Assembly (NCBI GenBank): GCA_946555465.1
Contig: CAMNST010000002.1
Span: 62,001-126,000 of the forward strand
Length of the DNA stretch: 64,000 bases
Source: an uncultured Clostridia bacterium
GTDB taxonomy: Bacteria > Bacillota > Clostridia > Oscillospirales > Acutalibacteraceae
Direction of reading: 5' to 3'
Part shown: one piece after another, positions 42,618 to 51,669 of the stretch
Position numbering within the stretch: the stretch's first letter is position 1
Layout: every line of letters begins with the position of its first letter
Position numbers and translations under genes: made by a program
Notes under the pieces: model-generated
What the model was told of the DNA's origin: nothing
Database searches by the model: none
Seen by the model: the letters and a program-made list of their open reading frames with translations, nothing else

Positions 42618-44018
42618 TTAAAACCCGAACGGATTGTTTCCGCCGCCCTTCATGCCCATCATTTTTTCGGCCATTTCGGGATTTGCCTGCATCATACGAC
42701 GCATTTTTTTGCTCATTTTCGGTCCGCCTTTACCGCCGCCGAACTGCTTCATCATTTTCTGCATCTGCTTAAACTGGGCAAGAAGTTTATTAACCTCTTC
42801 AACGCTCAATCCGCAGCCTGCTGCAATTCTTCGTTTTCTTGACGGATTAATTATATCGGGATGCGTTCTTTCCTGTTTTGTCATTGAGTAAATGATTGCC
42901 TTTGACTTTCCGAAAGCGTTTTCATCAATATCTTCATCCTTGATTTTTCCGCCTATTCCGGGAATCATTTTAATTGTATCTTTAAGGCTTCCCATTCGTT
43001 CAATCTGGTCAAACTGGTCAAGCAAATCATTTAAATCGAACTTGTTTTTGGCAAGTTTCTTTTCAAGTTCTGCTGCCTTTTTCTCATCAAGACTCTGCTC
43101 TGCTCTTTCAATGAAAGAAAGCACATCGCCCATACCAAGAATACGTGATGCCATTCGTGACGGGTGGAATGTTTCAAGATTATCAAGTTTTTCGCCGGTA
43201 CCGACAAATTTTATAGGTTTGCCTGTAACAGCCCTTACCGATAATGCAGCACCGCCTCGAGTATCACCATCAAGTTTTGTAAGAATAACGCCGTCAATTC
43301 CGAGCGTTTCATTAAAACTTTTGGCAACATTCACAGCATCCTGACCGGTCATTGCATCAATAACAAGCAAAATCTCATGAGGATGAACGGTTGAACGGAT
43401 ATTTGTAAGTTCCTCCATCAACTGTTCGTCAATATGAAGTCTGCCGGCTGTATCAATAAACACATAATCATTGCCATGGTCTTTGGCATATTTTACAGCC
43501 TCTTCGGCTATTTTTACGGGATTTTCATTTCCCATTTCAAATACGGGAACGCCAACCTGCTCACCGACTACCTGCAACTGCTTTATAGCAGCCGGGCGAT
43601 AAACGTCACAGGCAACAAGCAAAGGTCTGTGACCTTCTTTTTTTAGTTTAAGGGCAAGTTTTGCCGAATGGGTTGTTTTACCGCTTCCCTGAAGGCCGCA
43701 CATCATAACAATAGTAGGCGGATGATTGGCAATAGCAAGCCTTGCTTCGTTGCCGCCCATAAGATCAGTGAGTTCTTCGTTAACTATTTTAATTACCATC
43801 TGGCCCGGTGTAAGCGACTCCATAACGTCGGCACCGATAGCACGCTGGGTTACCTTGGCGGTAAATTCCTTTGATACCTTGTAATTGACATCTGCCTCAA
43901 GAAGCGCAAGGCGAACTTCACGCATAGCCTCTTTAACATCTGCTTCGGTTAATTTACCCTTGGCACGCAATTTTTTAAATGAATTTTCCAAGCGTTCGCT
44001 TAAGCCTTCAAATGCCAA
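42618..44018 (-). CDS. ffh: Signal recognition particle protein Ffh
   Basis: SRP54 GTPase that binds signal sequences and SRP RNA for co-translational targeting. 466 residues: N domain, G domain with GLQGSGKTTHSAKLA, DTAGRLHID and TKLDGDTRGGAALS, and a Met-rich M domain ending in a Gly/Met-rich tail. Starts at TTG 44018, eight bases after AGGAG. Confidence 0.98.
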   Translation of the reverse strand: MAFEGLSERLENSFKKLRAKGKLTEADVKEAMREVRLALLEADVNYKVSKEFTAKVTQRAIGADVMESLTPGQMVIKIVNEELTDLMGGNEARLAIANHPPTIVMMCGLQGSGKTTHSAKLALKLKKEGHRPLLVACDVYRPAAIKQLQVVGEQVGVPVFEMGNENPVKIAEEAVKYAKDHGNDYVFIDTAGRLHIDEQLMEELTNIRSTVHPHEILLVIDAMTGQDAVNVAKSFNETLGIDGVILTKLDGDTRGGAALSVRAVTGKPIKFVGTGEKLDNLETFHPSRMASRILGMGDVLSFIERAEQSLDEKKAAELEKKLAKNKFDLNDLLDQFDQIERMGSLKDTIKMIPGIGGKIKDEDIDENAFGKSKAIIYSMTKQERTHPDIINPSRKRRIAAGCGLSVEEVNKLLAQFKQMQKMMKQFGGGKGGPKMSKKMRRMMQANPEMAEKMMGMKGGGNNPFGF

Positions 44019-44037
44019 GAAATCAACTCCTAATTAT

Positions 44038-44403
44038 TTATTCTTCCTTAAGAAAAGATGCAAGTGTTTTTATTCGGGCAACGGCATTGTTTATTTCCAT
44101 TGAAAGCGAATGGTTAAGATTATACTCGTTTATAATCTCGGCACATTCAAGAATTTCGTCAACGCCTTTTTTCATTTCATTAAAACGCTTTGCAAGCCCC
44201 AGTCGTTCTTCCATATCAAACAACTGTGCCTCGGCACGCTTTATTGAATCTCGAACCCCCTGACGGGTTATGCCCTCATTTTCTGCAATTTCCGAAAGAG
44301 AAAGGTCTTCTTCATAATAGTAAACAAGAAAATCATGCTGCTTTTTTGTTAGCATTTCACCATAGAAATCAAGCAAAAAAGGAATATCAAGATTTTTTGC
44401 CAC
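44038..44403 (-). CDS. ylxM: YlxM-family HTH protein
   Basis: 121-residue helix-turn-helix protein that associates with the SRP pathway in Firmicutes. MLTKKQHDFLVYYYEEDLSL and SEIAENEGITRQGVRDSIKR are typical. Starts at GTG 44403, eight bases after AAAGGAG; the longer frame to 44427 runs through the ribosome site. Fifteen-odd bases before ffh. Its promoter carries the same TGTAAAG-N8-CTTTACA inverted repeat as the MATE gene at 35.8 kb. Confidence 0.92.
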   Translation of the reverse strand: MAKNLDIPFLLDFYGEMLTKKQHDFLVYYYEEDLSLSEIAENEGITRQGVRDSIKRAEAQLFDMEERLGLAKRFNEMKKGVDEILECAEIINEYNLNHSLSMEINNAVARIKTLASFLKEE

Positions 44404-44429
44404 TTCAACCTCTCCTTTCAAGAACAACG

Positions 44430-44489
44430 TGTAAAGTAGTTAATCTTTACAGCAAGAAGTATTATACTAAAGTAACACTCTGTTGTCAA
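44430..44489 (-). promoter_or_regulatory. Promoter and inverted repeat upstream of ylxM-ffh
   Basis: TTGACA (44484-44489), 17 bases, TATAAT (44461-44466). TGTAAAG (44430-44436) and CTTTACA (44445-44451) form an inverted repeat with an eight-base centre just downstream of the -10. Confidence 0.7.
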
Positions 44490-44576
44490 GCAAAAAACCA
44501 ATAAAAAAGAAAATAAAATTTCACAAAAAGTATTGACACAATTTGTTGTATGCAAAATAATTATTTTAACTAAATA

Positions 44577-44605
44577 TTGCAATGACTTTATTTATACTAT
44601 ATAAT
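44577..44605 (+). promoter_or_regulatory. Promoter immediately before azlC
   Basis: TTGCAA (44577-44582), 17 bases, TATAAT (44600-44605). The predicted start, near 44612, is three bases from the chosen ATG. A second possible promoter is TTGACA at 44534-44539 with AATAAT 17 bases on. Confidence 0.55.
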
Positions 44606-44614
44606 ATATTCGCT

Positions 44615-45328
44615 ATGAATTTTGATAAAAAAGAAACACTTAAATTTGCACTGAAAAAATCACTGCCTGTTTTATTCGGCTACCTGTTTTTAGGCTCTGC
44701 CTTCGGAATTATGCTTTATGATGCGGGCTACAATTTCATATGGGCAATTTTCATTTCGCTTTTTGTTTATGCAGGCTCGGGACAATTTTTACTTGTCTCA
44801 TTGCTTTCAGGCGGAGCAGCCATACCGACAGTTGCTTTTATGACACTGTTTTTAAATTCAAGACATATGTTTTACGGACTGTCTTTTATAGAGAAATTTA
44901 AAAAAGGCGGCTGGAGATATCCGTTTATGATATTCTCACTGACGGATGAAACTTACTCTGTAAACACTTCATTTTCCGATACACCAAAAAAGGTTGATGA
45001 AACAAAAGCAAGATACCTTATCGGTCTGTTTGATCATATATACTGGATACTCGGTTCGGTTATCGGTTCACTTGCCGGTCAGATTCTTCCGATAGATTTT
45101 ACGGGTATAGATTTTTCTATGACTGCTTTGTTTGTTGTTATCTTTATTGATTTAATCAGAGAACAAAAAGGCAGGCTGAAATTAGTCGGTCCTATTGGAA
45201 TCGTGTGTGCAATTATATGCCTTCTTATCTTTGGCGCTGATAAATTTCTGCTGCCCACGCTGATAATAATCGTTGCTGTTTTATCTGCCGGAAAACCATA
45301 TTTCATCAGAAGCAAGGAGGTAATGTGA
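44615..45328 (+). CDS. azlC: Branched-chain amino acid exporter, large subunit AzlC
   Basis: Polytopic subunit (237 residues) of the AzlCD/YgaZH amino-acid export system. LPVLFGYLFLGSAFGIML, FVYAGSGQFLLVSLL and FLNSRHMFYGLSF are family hallmarks. Neither the ATG at 44615 nor an in-frame ATG at 44582 has a ribosome site; the latter lies inside a promoter, so I use 44615 and note probable leaderless or near-leaderless translation. Overlaps the azlD ribosome site. Confidence 0.9.
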   Translation: MNFDKKETLKFALKKSLPVLFGYLFLGSAFGIMLYDAGYNFIWAIFISLFVYAGSGQFLLVSLLSGGAAIPTVAFMTLFLNSRHMFYGLSFIEKFKKGGWRYPFMIFSLTDETYSVNTSFSDTPKKVDETKARYLIGLFDHIYWILGSVIGSLAGQILPIDFTGIDFSMTALFVVIFIDLIREQKGRLKLVGPIGIVCAIICLLIFGADKFLLPTLIIIVAVLSAGKPYFIRSKEVM

Positions 45329-45329
45329 T

Positions 45330-45665
45330 ATGCCCCTCACTGCTGAAAAATCAATACTTATAATATTTGTAGCCGCTATATGCACCTATGCTACAAGACT
45401 GTTTCCGTTTGTGCTGTTCGGCGGAAAAAAAGAAGTTCCGAAGTTTGTAAAATATCTTGGTGAAATTCTTCCGGTTGCAATAATCGGGGCGCTTATCGTT
45501 TACTGTCTGCGCGACTTCACAAATGGCGATGCAAACACAATAATCCCTCAGATTATCGCCGTAGTTGCAACAGCACTTGTTCATCTTTGGAAAAAGAATA
45601 CACTGCTGAGCATAGCAATCGGTACTATAGGATATATGCTGCTGATACATTTTGTGTTTGTATAA
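45330..45665 (+). CDS. azlD: Branched-chain amino acid exporter, small subunit AzlD
   Basis: 111-residue, four-segment membrane protein; CTYATRLFPFVLFGGK and YLGEILPVAIIGALIVYCL match AzlD. AAGGAGGT is six to seven bases before the ATG and overlaps the azlC stop. Functions only with AzlC. Confidence 0.9.
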   Translation: MPLTAEKSILIIFVAAICTYATRLFPFVLFGGKKEVPKFVKYLGEILPVAIIGALIVYCLRDFTNGDANTIIPQIIAVVATALVHLWKKNTLLSIAIGTIGYMLLIHFVFV

Positions 45666-45670
45666 ATATA

Positions 45671-45713
45671 AAAAAACAGACCTGCTGACATAAAATCAGC
45701 AGGTCTGTTTTTT
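45671..45713. terminator. Bidirectional terminator between azlD and nitroreductase
   Basis: AAAAAACAGACCTGCTGA pairs perfectly over 18 bases with 45696-45713 around a seven-base loop. Confidence 0.88.
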
Positions 45714-45720
45714 ATGCCTG

Positions 45721-46668
45721 TCAAATTTCTTTTGCGATTTTATTTATAGGTAAACGTTTTGAGAATGGCACGGAAAATTCATCAGGATACATTCCAATCC
45801 CTATGAAACAAACAATTTCTTCATCTTCCGGTATTTTAAAAAGGTTTCTCATTTCATTTATATTTTTTGATCTTACAAGAGGACTATTGATTACGCAGGA
45901 TGCAATGCCGCTTGAATGAAGCGTAAGTTCAAGTGTTCCGACAAATATTCCTGCATTGATAAGCCACTGATTGTTTTCCGTAAAATTAAACGCAGCAACA
46001 CTGCCTGTAACAATAAGAAAGCATTTGCATTTCTCTGCAAAACCGCCTGTACCCTGAAGATGATCTGCAAGATATTTTCTTGCGTTCATACTTTTTACTA
46101 TATATACTTTTGTCGGCTGCCGGTTACAGGCACTCGGGCAACGATTGGCTCTTTTAACCGCTTCCATAATAATTTCAGAGTTTACTTCTTCATCGCTGAA
46201 ATTTCTTATACTGTGTCTTGAATATAGAACCTTATCGAACTCATTACAATCAAAATCAAGTATTTCAGATTTGACACATTTCCTTGTTCCGCCGGATTTT
46301 TCATTATGCGGAAATACTTTCATAAGTTTTTCATATTGTTTTTCAATATCTTTATTAAGAACATTTTTATCTTTATGCCACTGAATATATTCTGCTATGG
46401 CACACATCGCCATTTGAACCGACTCGTGATTACAGTCAAATCCGCTTTCAGAATATTTTTCCAATCTATTCATTAAAGCAACAACTTTTCGTTCTCCAAA
46501 CCCTATCTTTATTTCATTTAAAGACATTCCTTTTTCGATACTGTGCATAGACTTAATAATGCTGTATTGCTCGCGCTGCTGTTTATATTCATTCTGATTG
46601 GCAATTCTGTAATGTTTTAACAGACTTTCCAGTTCCCTGATAAAATATTTTAAATCTGTAACAATCAT
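45721..46668 (-). CDS. Nitroreductase-family protein with a helical N-terminal extension
   Basis: FMN-dependent oxidoreductase fold in the C-terminal ~185 residues: YSRHSIRNFSDEEV (FMN-binding Arg), RCPSACNRQPTKVYIV, WLINAGIFVGTLELTLHSSG. The first ~130 residues are an uncharacterised, mostly helical region containing SMHSIEKGMSLNEIKIGFG, seen in a subset of nitroreductases often found near polysaccharide genes. Total 315 residues against ~170-220 for simple members. Promoter TTGCAA (46715-46720), 17 bases, TATAAT (46692-46697). Substrate unknown. Confidence 0.85.
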   Translation of the reverse strand: MIVTDLKYFIRELESLLKHYRIANQNEYKQQREQYSIIKSMHSIEKGMSLNEIKIGFGERKVVALMNRLEKYSESGFDCNHESVQMAMCAIAEYIQWHKDKNVLNKDIEKQYEKLMKVFPHNEKSGGTRKCVKSEILDFDCNEFDKVLYSRHSIRNFSDEEVNSEIIMEAVKRANRCPSACNRQPTKVYIVKSMNARKYLADHLQGTGGFAEKCKCFLIVTGSVAAFNFTENNQWLINAGIFVGTLELTLHSSGIASCVINSPLVRSKNINEMRNLFKIPEDEEIVCFIGIGMYPDEFSVPFSKRLPINKIAKEI

Positions 46669-46817
46669 AAAAACACACCTCTTTGCTGATAATTATACAA
46701 CAGGCACTTTAAAATTGCAATACTATTTACACTAATATTTATCTTGTATATATAAATGTATTTTTTCAATGTATATTATGTTGTTCATTTTAGTTAAAAT
46801 ATATTAGAGGTGATTAT

Positions 46818-46976
46818 GTGTTTAAAATAACCAAACCGGAATATACTAATAAAACTTTTCGTATGCCTGCTGAATTAGTTAATGAACTTGAAAAACTTGC
46901 ACAGGAAAAAGAAATTTCATTAAATCAACTTGTAGTACAATGCTGCAAATATGCACTGGAAAACATTGAAGAATAA
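46818..46976 (+). CDS. Small ribbon-helix-helix DNA-binding protein
   Basis: A 52-residue gene initiating at GTG 46818 with AGAGGTGATT just upstream. The sequence KTFRMPAELVNELEKLAQEK followed by EISLNQLVVQCCKYAL is a textbook Arc/MetJ ribbon-helix-helix: a beta strand, helix, SLN turn and second helix. Such proteins act as dimeric repressors, often antitoxins, but no toxin gene adjoins it. It ends in its own strong terminator, so it is a single-gene unit between the nitroreductase and mutS2. Confidence 0.75.
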   Translation: MFKITKPEYTNKTFRMPAELVNELEKLAQEKEISLNQLVVQCCKYALENIEE

Positions 46977-46991
46977 AAATAAAATTAGTAT

Positions 46992-47028
46992 AAAAAAAGA
47001 ACTATTCGGTAAGAATAGTTCTTTTTTT
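46992..47028. terminator. Bidirectional terminator between the RHH gene and mutS2
   Basis: AAAAAAAGAACTATTC pairs with 47013-47028 around a GGTAA loop; 16 perfect pairs. Confidence 0.88.
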
Positions 47029-47029
47029 A

Positions 47030-49399
47030 CTATTTTAACTTAGCAATGGTAACACCGGTTTCACCCTCACCGTATTTTCCGAGACGATACTCAGAAATAT
47101 TCGGATGATTTCTGAGATAATCGGTAACGGCACTTCTCAGAGCGCCTGTTCCCTTACCGTGAATAATGCGTATTTCTTCAATACTGTTAAGTACACAGCG
47201 GTCAATAAACAAACCGAGTTCGCCCAATGCCTCATCAACCGTCTGACCGCGCATATCAATTTCGGTTTTAACATCGGCATCTGCTCTGGAAGAAGTTCTG
47301 TAAACATTGTGGCGCACAGGTTTTTCTTTTTCCTTTGGTTTTTCAATAATCATAATATCGGAAAGTTTTACTCTTGTTTTAAGCAGTCCGGATTTTACAA
47401 GTATTTTACTTCCCACTTCAACAATTTCACCCTCGCCGATTCCCTTGATAATGACTCTGTCGCCTGCAACAGGTTCACGGGGAAGTTTATAATCATAATC
47501 CCAGTTTTGAGCGAGTTGGGCAGGGTTAATCAAATCTTCCATTTCACCCATCTGTGATTTTACGGCGCGGCGCGTTTTTCTTGCAATTTCAGTGGCATTG
47601 CTGCTGTTTTGCTCTTTTTTCAGTTTTTCAAGTTCTAGAAGAAATTCGGAAGACTTCCGTTTTGCCGCTTCAATAAGTTTTTCGGCTTCATGCTTTGCTT
47701 TATCAAGTTCACGTTTTTTCAGCGTTTCAATCTTATCTTTTTCACTCTGTGCCTTTTCTTCAATTTTCTTGGCACGTGCCGTCATTTCCTCAGCAATTTT
47801 TCTTTCATCCTCAAGTGCCTGGCGTGACTCTTCAAGTTTTTCAAGCACGGTTTCAAAAGAGCGGTTTTCAGAACCGACAATACTTTTAGCATGATTTACA
47901 ACATCTTTATCCATACCGAGATGCTCTGAAATGGCAAAAGCATTTGATCTGCCGGGAACACCGATAAGAAGACGGTAAGTGGGTCTGAGCGTTTCAACAT
48001 CAAACTCACAACAGCCGTTTGTTATTCCGCTTGTATCAAGAGCATATGCCTTAAGTTCGGCATAATGCGTTGTTGCGGCAATAATTGCACCCTTCTGCCT
48101 GAGATTATCTATGATTGAAACAGCAAGTGCCGCACCTTCAACAGGATCTGTTCCTGCACCGAGTTCATCAATAAGTATAAGCGATTTATCATCAGCCTTT
48201 TTCATTATGTCTATAATATTTACCATATGGGATGAAAAGGTTGAAAGGGACTGGGCAATGCTCTGTTCATCCCCGATATCCACAAGAATTCTATTAAAAA
48301 TTGAAATTCTTGAGCGATCGGCAACAGGAATAAGAAGGCCGCACATTGTCATTAATGTGAGAAGACCGAGTGTTTTCAGCGAAACGGTTTTGCCGCCTGT
48401 ATTAGGTCCTGTAATAACAAGTGTATCATATTCTCCGCCGAGTGTAATATCGGTCGGAACAACCTTATTTTTATCAATCAGAGGGTGCCTTGCTTTTTTG
48501 AGACTGATTATACCCTCGTTATTAAGTATCGGTTTTGCTGCCTTCATCTTATAGGCAAGGTGTGCTTTTGCAAAAATCAGATTAAGCATAACCGCACTGT
48601 TATATGAATGTTTTATAGACTCGGCAAATTCGCCTGCTTCGGCAGAAAGTTCAAAAAGAATACGCATAATTTCATCGCGTTCTTTACCCTGAAGAACTTT
48701 GATGTCATTATTTGCATCAACAACAGAAGAGGGTTCTATAAACACGGTTGCACCCGTTGAAGATGTATCGTGAACAAGCCCGGGAACACTTGCGCGGCAT
48801 TCAGATTTTACCGGCACAACAAATCTTCCGTTTCTCTGCGTAACAATAGCCTCCTGAAGATATTGCTGATAGTGCGATGAATGAATCATTGAATCGAGTT
48901 TTTCACGAATAGAATTTTCTTTTGAACGAATTTTTCTTCGGATATCATAAAGCGTTTCCGATGCTTTATCTGATATTTCCTCTTCACTGATGATGCAGGT
49001 GAAAATTTTTGTTTCAAGGTATTTATTTACAGTAATACCTTCAAAGAAAAAATCAAGATTTGTTTTTACCCCGCTGCAGTGGCTGTGCCATTCATCAAGC
49101 GTTCTGAGTGAACGCAGACAGTAACCGATATCAAGCAGTTCTTTGGGGTTGAGTGAACCCCCCGCTGCTGCTCTGTGAAGCGGATTATTTATGTTTTTCA
49201 GTCCTGAAAATGACGGACCGCCGAAACGAGCCAGAAGAGAAAAAGCATCCTCCGTCTGAGAAAGCAGAAGTTCAATCTCACCCATATCTGATGACGGAGC
49301 AAGCGAAAGCGCGGCATCTTTTGCATCTTCGCAGGAACATTCATCTGCAAGTTTCTGAAGTATGATGTCAAGTTCAAGAGTTTTATAATTCTTGTCCAT
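47030..49399 (-). CDS. mutS2: MutS2 family ATPase/endonuclease
   Basis: 789-residue MutS2, involved in recombination control and, in Bacillus, rescue of collided ribosomes. MutS core domains without the mismatch-recognition domain, Walker A GPNTGGKTVSLKTLG, LIDELGAGTDP, a long coiled coil (~520-620), KOW-like region and a C-terminal Smr domain with IRIIHGKGTGALR. The ATG directly follows the recO stop (TAAATG). Confidence 0.96.
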   Translation of the reverse strand: MDKNYKTLELDIILQKLADECSCEDAKDAALSLAPSSDMGEIELLLSQTEDAFSLLARFGGPSFSGLKNINNPLHRAAAGGSLNPKELLDIGYCLRSLRTLDEWHSHCSGVKTNLDFFFEGITVNKYLETKIFTCIISEEEISDKASETLYDIRRKIRSKENSIREKLDSMIHSSHYQQYLQEAIVTQRNGRFVVPVKSECRASVPGLVHDTSSTGATVFIEPSSVVDANNDIKVLQGKERDEIMRILFELSAEAGEFAESIKHSYNSAVMLNLIFAKAHLAYKMKAAKPILNNEGIISLKKARHPLIDKNKVVPTDITLGGEYDTLVITGPNTGGKTVSLKTLGLLTLMTMCGLLIPVADRSRISIFNRILVDIGDEQSIAQSLSTFSSHMVNIIDIMKKADDKSLILIDELGAGTDPVEGAALAVSIIDNLRQKGAIIAATTHYAELKAYALDTSGITNGCCEFDVETLRPTYRLLIGVPGRSNAFAISEHLGMDKDVVNHAKSIVGSENRSFETVLEKLEESRQALEDERKIAEEMTARAKKIEEKAQSEKDKIETLKKRELDKAKHEAEKLIEAAKRKSSEFLLELEKLKKEQNSSNATEIARKTRRAVKSQMGEMEDLINPAQLAQNWDYDYKLPREPVAGDRVIIKGIGEGEIVEVGSKILVKSGLLKTRVKLSDIMIIEKPKEKEKPVRHNVYRTSSRADADVKTEIDMRGQTVDEALGELGLFIDRCVLNSIEEIRIIHGKGTGALRSAVTDYLRNHPNISEYRLGKYGEGETGVTIAKLK

Positions 49400-50137
49400 T
49401 TATATAATTCCTTTATAAAACGATAAAGTTGGAAGACTTTTCTGAATTCTGGAAAGTAAGTACTTTTCGCTGATAAGAGAAAGCAGATTGAGATTTTCTT
49501 CGCTGAGAGCAAAAGAAAATATTTTTTTCGGCTCAGTAAGACAAATGAAACGTATTGCCGTTATAACATTTTTGTGACAGGGAACGGCTCCCGCTTTAGG
49601 GCAGTTTTGACAGTAAATGCACCCGTCAAGTGTATCAAAATACATTAAATCCGTTTCATAAGCAGCACATTTTGCACAGGCAAGAATATTGGGCATATAT
49701 CCGCCGAGTGACAAAAGCCTGAACTCTACCGCAGATTTGACAAGACGCAAATCCTTGCTGCTGTTACAGAGAAGATGCAGCGAATTTAAAAGCACGCTGA
49801 GCATTTCGGGACACGGCTGTTCCTCTTCACCCAGTTCATAGGCAAGTTGAGCAAAATACTGTGCCAGTGAAAGCCTTACAATGTCTTTTCTCAAATCAAA
49901 AAAAACTTCAATGGGGGCAGCACTGTCAACAACAAAAGCATCACGTCCTCTATAAAGAGAAAAATCACAGTATGCAAAAAGCGAAGTTGAAGAGGCAAGA
50001 CGGTTTTTCATTTGCTTTGCACCGCGGACAAAAGCGCGAACCAGGCCATAATCAGCAGTAAGGAGAGTAACTAAGCGGTCACTCTCCCCTATTGTCTGTT
50101 CTCTGATTACCAAACCCTTCGTTGAAGTCGTCATCAT
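49400..50137 (-). CDS. recO: DNA repair protein RecO
   Basis: Loads RecA at gaps with RecF/R. 245 residues: OB-fold N-terminus (TKGLVIREQTIGESDRLVTL), helical domain and a zinc-binding set CAKC...CIYCQNC. The first two codons are both ATG. Its start overlaps the end of the small yqzL-like gene. Confidence 0.94.
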   Translation of the reverse strand: MMTTSTKGLVIREQTIGESDRLVTLLTADYGLVRAFVRGAKQMKNRLASSTSLFAYCDFSLYRGRDAFVVDSAAPIEVFFDLRKDIVRLSLAQYFAQLAYELGEEEQPCPEMLSVLLNSLHLLCNSSKDLRLVKSAVEFRLLSLGGYMPNILACAKCAAYETDLMYFDTLDGCIYCQNCPKAGAVPCHKNVITAIRFICLTEPKKIFSFALSEENLNLLSLISEKYLLSRIQKSLPTLSFYKGII

Positions 50138-50222
50138 CTTCTGCCTTTTCGCTGTTTTTATAATTCAGGTAGTCATAAATGCTACCGCTGTTCCAGAATT
50201 CATTCCAGTTATTATTTTTCAA
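50079..50222 (-). CDS. YqzL-like small protein between era and recO
   Basis: A 47-residue gene from TTG 50222, ending inside recO (59-base overlap in another frame). The segment WNEFWNSGSIYDYLNYK fits the YqzL pattern W-x2-F-x2-(T/S)G-x-I-x2-YL-x-YK, and yqzL lies at exactly this place in Bacillus. The C-terminal part is acidic. GGTGGTG is a fair ribosome site. Function unknown in all species. Confidence 0.65.
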   Translation of the reverse strand: MKNNNWNEFWNSGSIYDYLNYKNSEKAEDDDDFNEGFGNQRTDNRGE

Positions 50223-50278
50223 TATAAACACCACCAAAGTTATTTTATCCTATGGCGGTGCTTAAAATTTGTGCCATT

Positions 50279-51166
50279 TTAATCCAATCCGAAATTATGG
50301 ATTAAACCTTCACGGTTTCGCCAGTCAAGTTTAACTTTAACCCAACAGCGAAGATTAACTTTTATCTGAAAGAAGTTTTCAAGATCCTGCCTTGCATATG
50401 TTGAAACCTTTTTCAGCATAGTGCCGTTTTTACCGATAACCATACCTTTATGGCTTTCTCTTTCGCAGTAAATTGTTGCTTCAATATCAAGTATATCCTT
50501 ATCATCACGCTCACGCATTTTTTCAACGGCAACCGCAATGCCGTGCGGAATTTCTTTATCCATAAGACGAAGGATTTTTTCGCGGATGATTTCTGCAGCC
50601 AGAACCCTTTCGGGCTGGTCGGTCAGCGTATCGTCAGGAAAGAAATGAGGTGATTCAAATGCAAGTTTACCGAGTTCATCAAGAAGTTCATCCACATGGT
50701 CGCCTTCAGCGGCACTTACGGGAACAACCGCAGTAAAATCAAAAAGAGATGTAAGATAAAGAATTCTTTTTAAAAGTTCCTCTTTATCGTTTATCATATC
50801 AATTTTGTTTATTGCAAGAATAACCGGCATTTTCTGTTTTCTGAACATAGAAAGAAGTTCAAGTTCCTGCTCATTAAGTTCACCTTTGGGTTCGGTAAGA
50901 AAAAGGCAGGCATCAACTCCGCCGACAGTATCGCCAACTGCCTCGTTCATTTTTTCACCGAGTTTATTATGTGCACGGTGAAAGCCCGGCGTATCGGTAA
51001 AAACCAACTGCGTTTCGCCGTTGGTTAAAACGCCCATAATTTTTGTTCGTGTTGTCTGCGGTTTTGCCGAAACAATGGCAATTTTTTGGCCAAGCATTCT
51101 GTTAAGAAGCGAGGATTTGCCTACATTCGGTTTTCCCACTATTGCTATAAAAGCAGTTTTTGTCAT
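50279..51166 (-). CDS. era: GTPase Era
   Basis: Essential GTPase in 30S maturation that binds the 3' end of 16S rRNA. 295 residues with GKPNVGKSSLLN, DTPGFHRAHNKLG, NKID, and a C-terminal KH domain containing GMVIGKNGTMLKKVS. ATG overlaps the ybeY stop (TAATG). Confidence 0.97.
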   Translation of the reverse strand: MTKTAFIAIVGKPNVGKSSLLNRMLGQKIAIVSAKPQTTRTKIMGVLTNGETQLVFTDTPGFHRAHNKLGEKMNEAVGDTVGGVDACLFLTEPKGELNEQELELLSMFRKQKMPVILAINKIDMINDKEELLKRILYLTSLFDFTAVVPVSAAEGDHVDELLDELGKLAFESPHFFPDDTLTDQPERVLAAEIIREKILRLMDKEIPHGIAVAVEKMRERDDKDILDIEATIYCERESHKGMVIGKNGTMLKKVSTYARQDLENFFQIKVNLRCWVKVKLDWRNREGLIHNFGLD

Positions 51167-51669
51167 TACTCGTCTCCCATATAATAACTGTTATCTCTTT
51201 TCCAGCCTATCTGGGTTAAAACAGTTTCTTCCTTTTCTCTCATATGTACTTCTTCAAGACCGCCCTGTTCGTGATCATAACCAAGCAGATGAAGCATGGA
51301 ATGAACTGTTAAAAAGCCTATTTCGCGCTGCAGAGGATGATTGTAAAGTTCTGCCTGCTCAACAGCCTTTTCAATGGAAATAACTATATCACCGAGCATT
51401 TTGGCACCTGTGTCAAGATTTACATCATACACTCCGTTTTCACCGAGCGGAAAAGATAAAACATCGGTTTCCCTGTCAATATTGCGGTGAAGTGCATTAA
51501 GTTCTTTAATCTGTGCATTATCAACAAAAGTTACGCTCACTTCTGCAGAACCTTCAAATTTTTCAAGTTCAAGCACTGCGTGACAGCAGCGTCTTATTAA
51601 CATTCTTATACCTGTCGGTACTTTAACAGTTTTCTGATTGTTTGAAATAATAACTTTTACGGTTTCCAT
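51166..51669 (-). CDS. ybeY: Endoribonuclease YbeY
   Basis: Metal-dependent RNase of 16S rRNA maturation and ribosome quality control. 167 residues; the zinc motif H-S-MLHLLGYDHE (H-x3-H-x5-H) and RETDVLSFPLGE are present. The usual Gly of HGxLHL is Ser here. Overlaps both neighbours by one base (TAATG). Confidence 0.95.
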   Translation of the reverse strand: METVKVIISNNQKTVKVPTGIRMLIRRCCHAVLELEKFEGSAEVSVTFVDNAQIKELNALHRNIDRETDVLSFPLGENGVYDVNLDTGAKMLGDIVISIEKAVEQAELYNHPLQREIGFLTVHSMLHLLGYDHEQGGLEEVHMREKEETVLTQIGWKRDNSYYMGDE

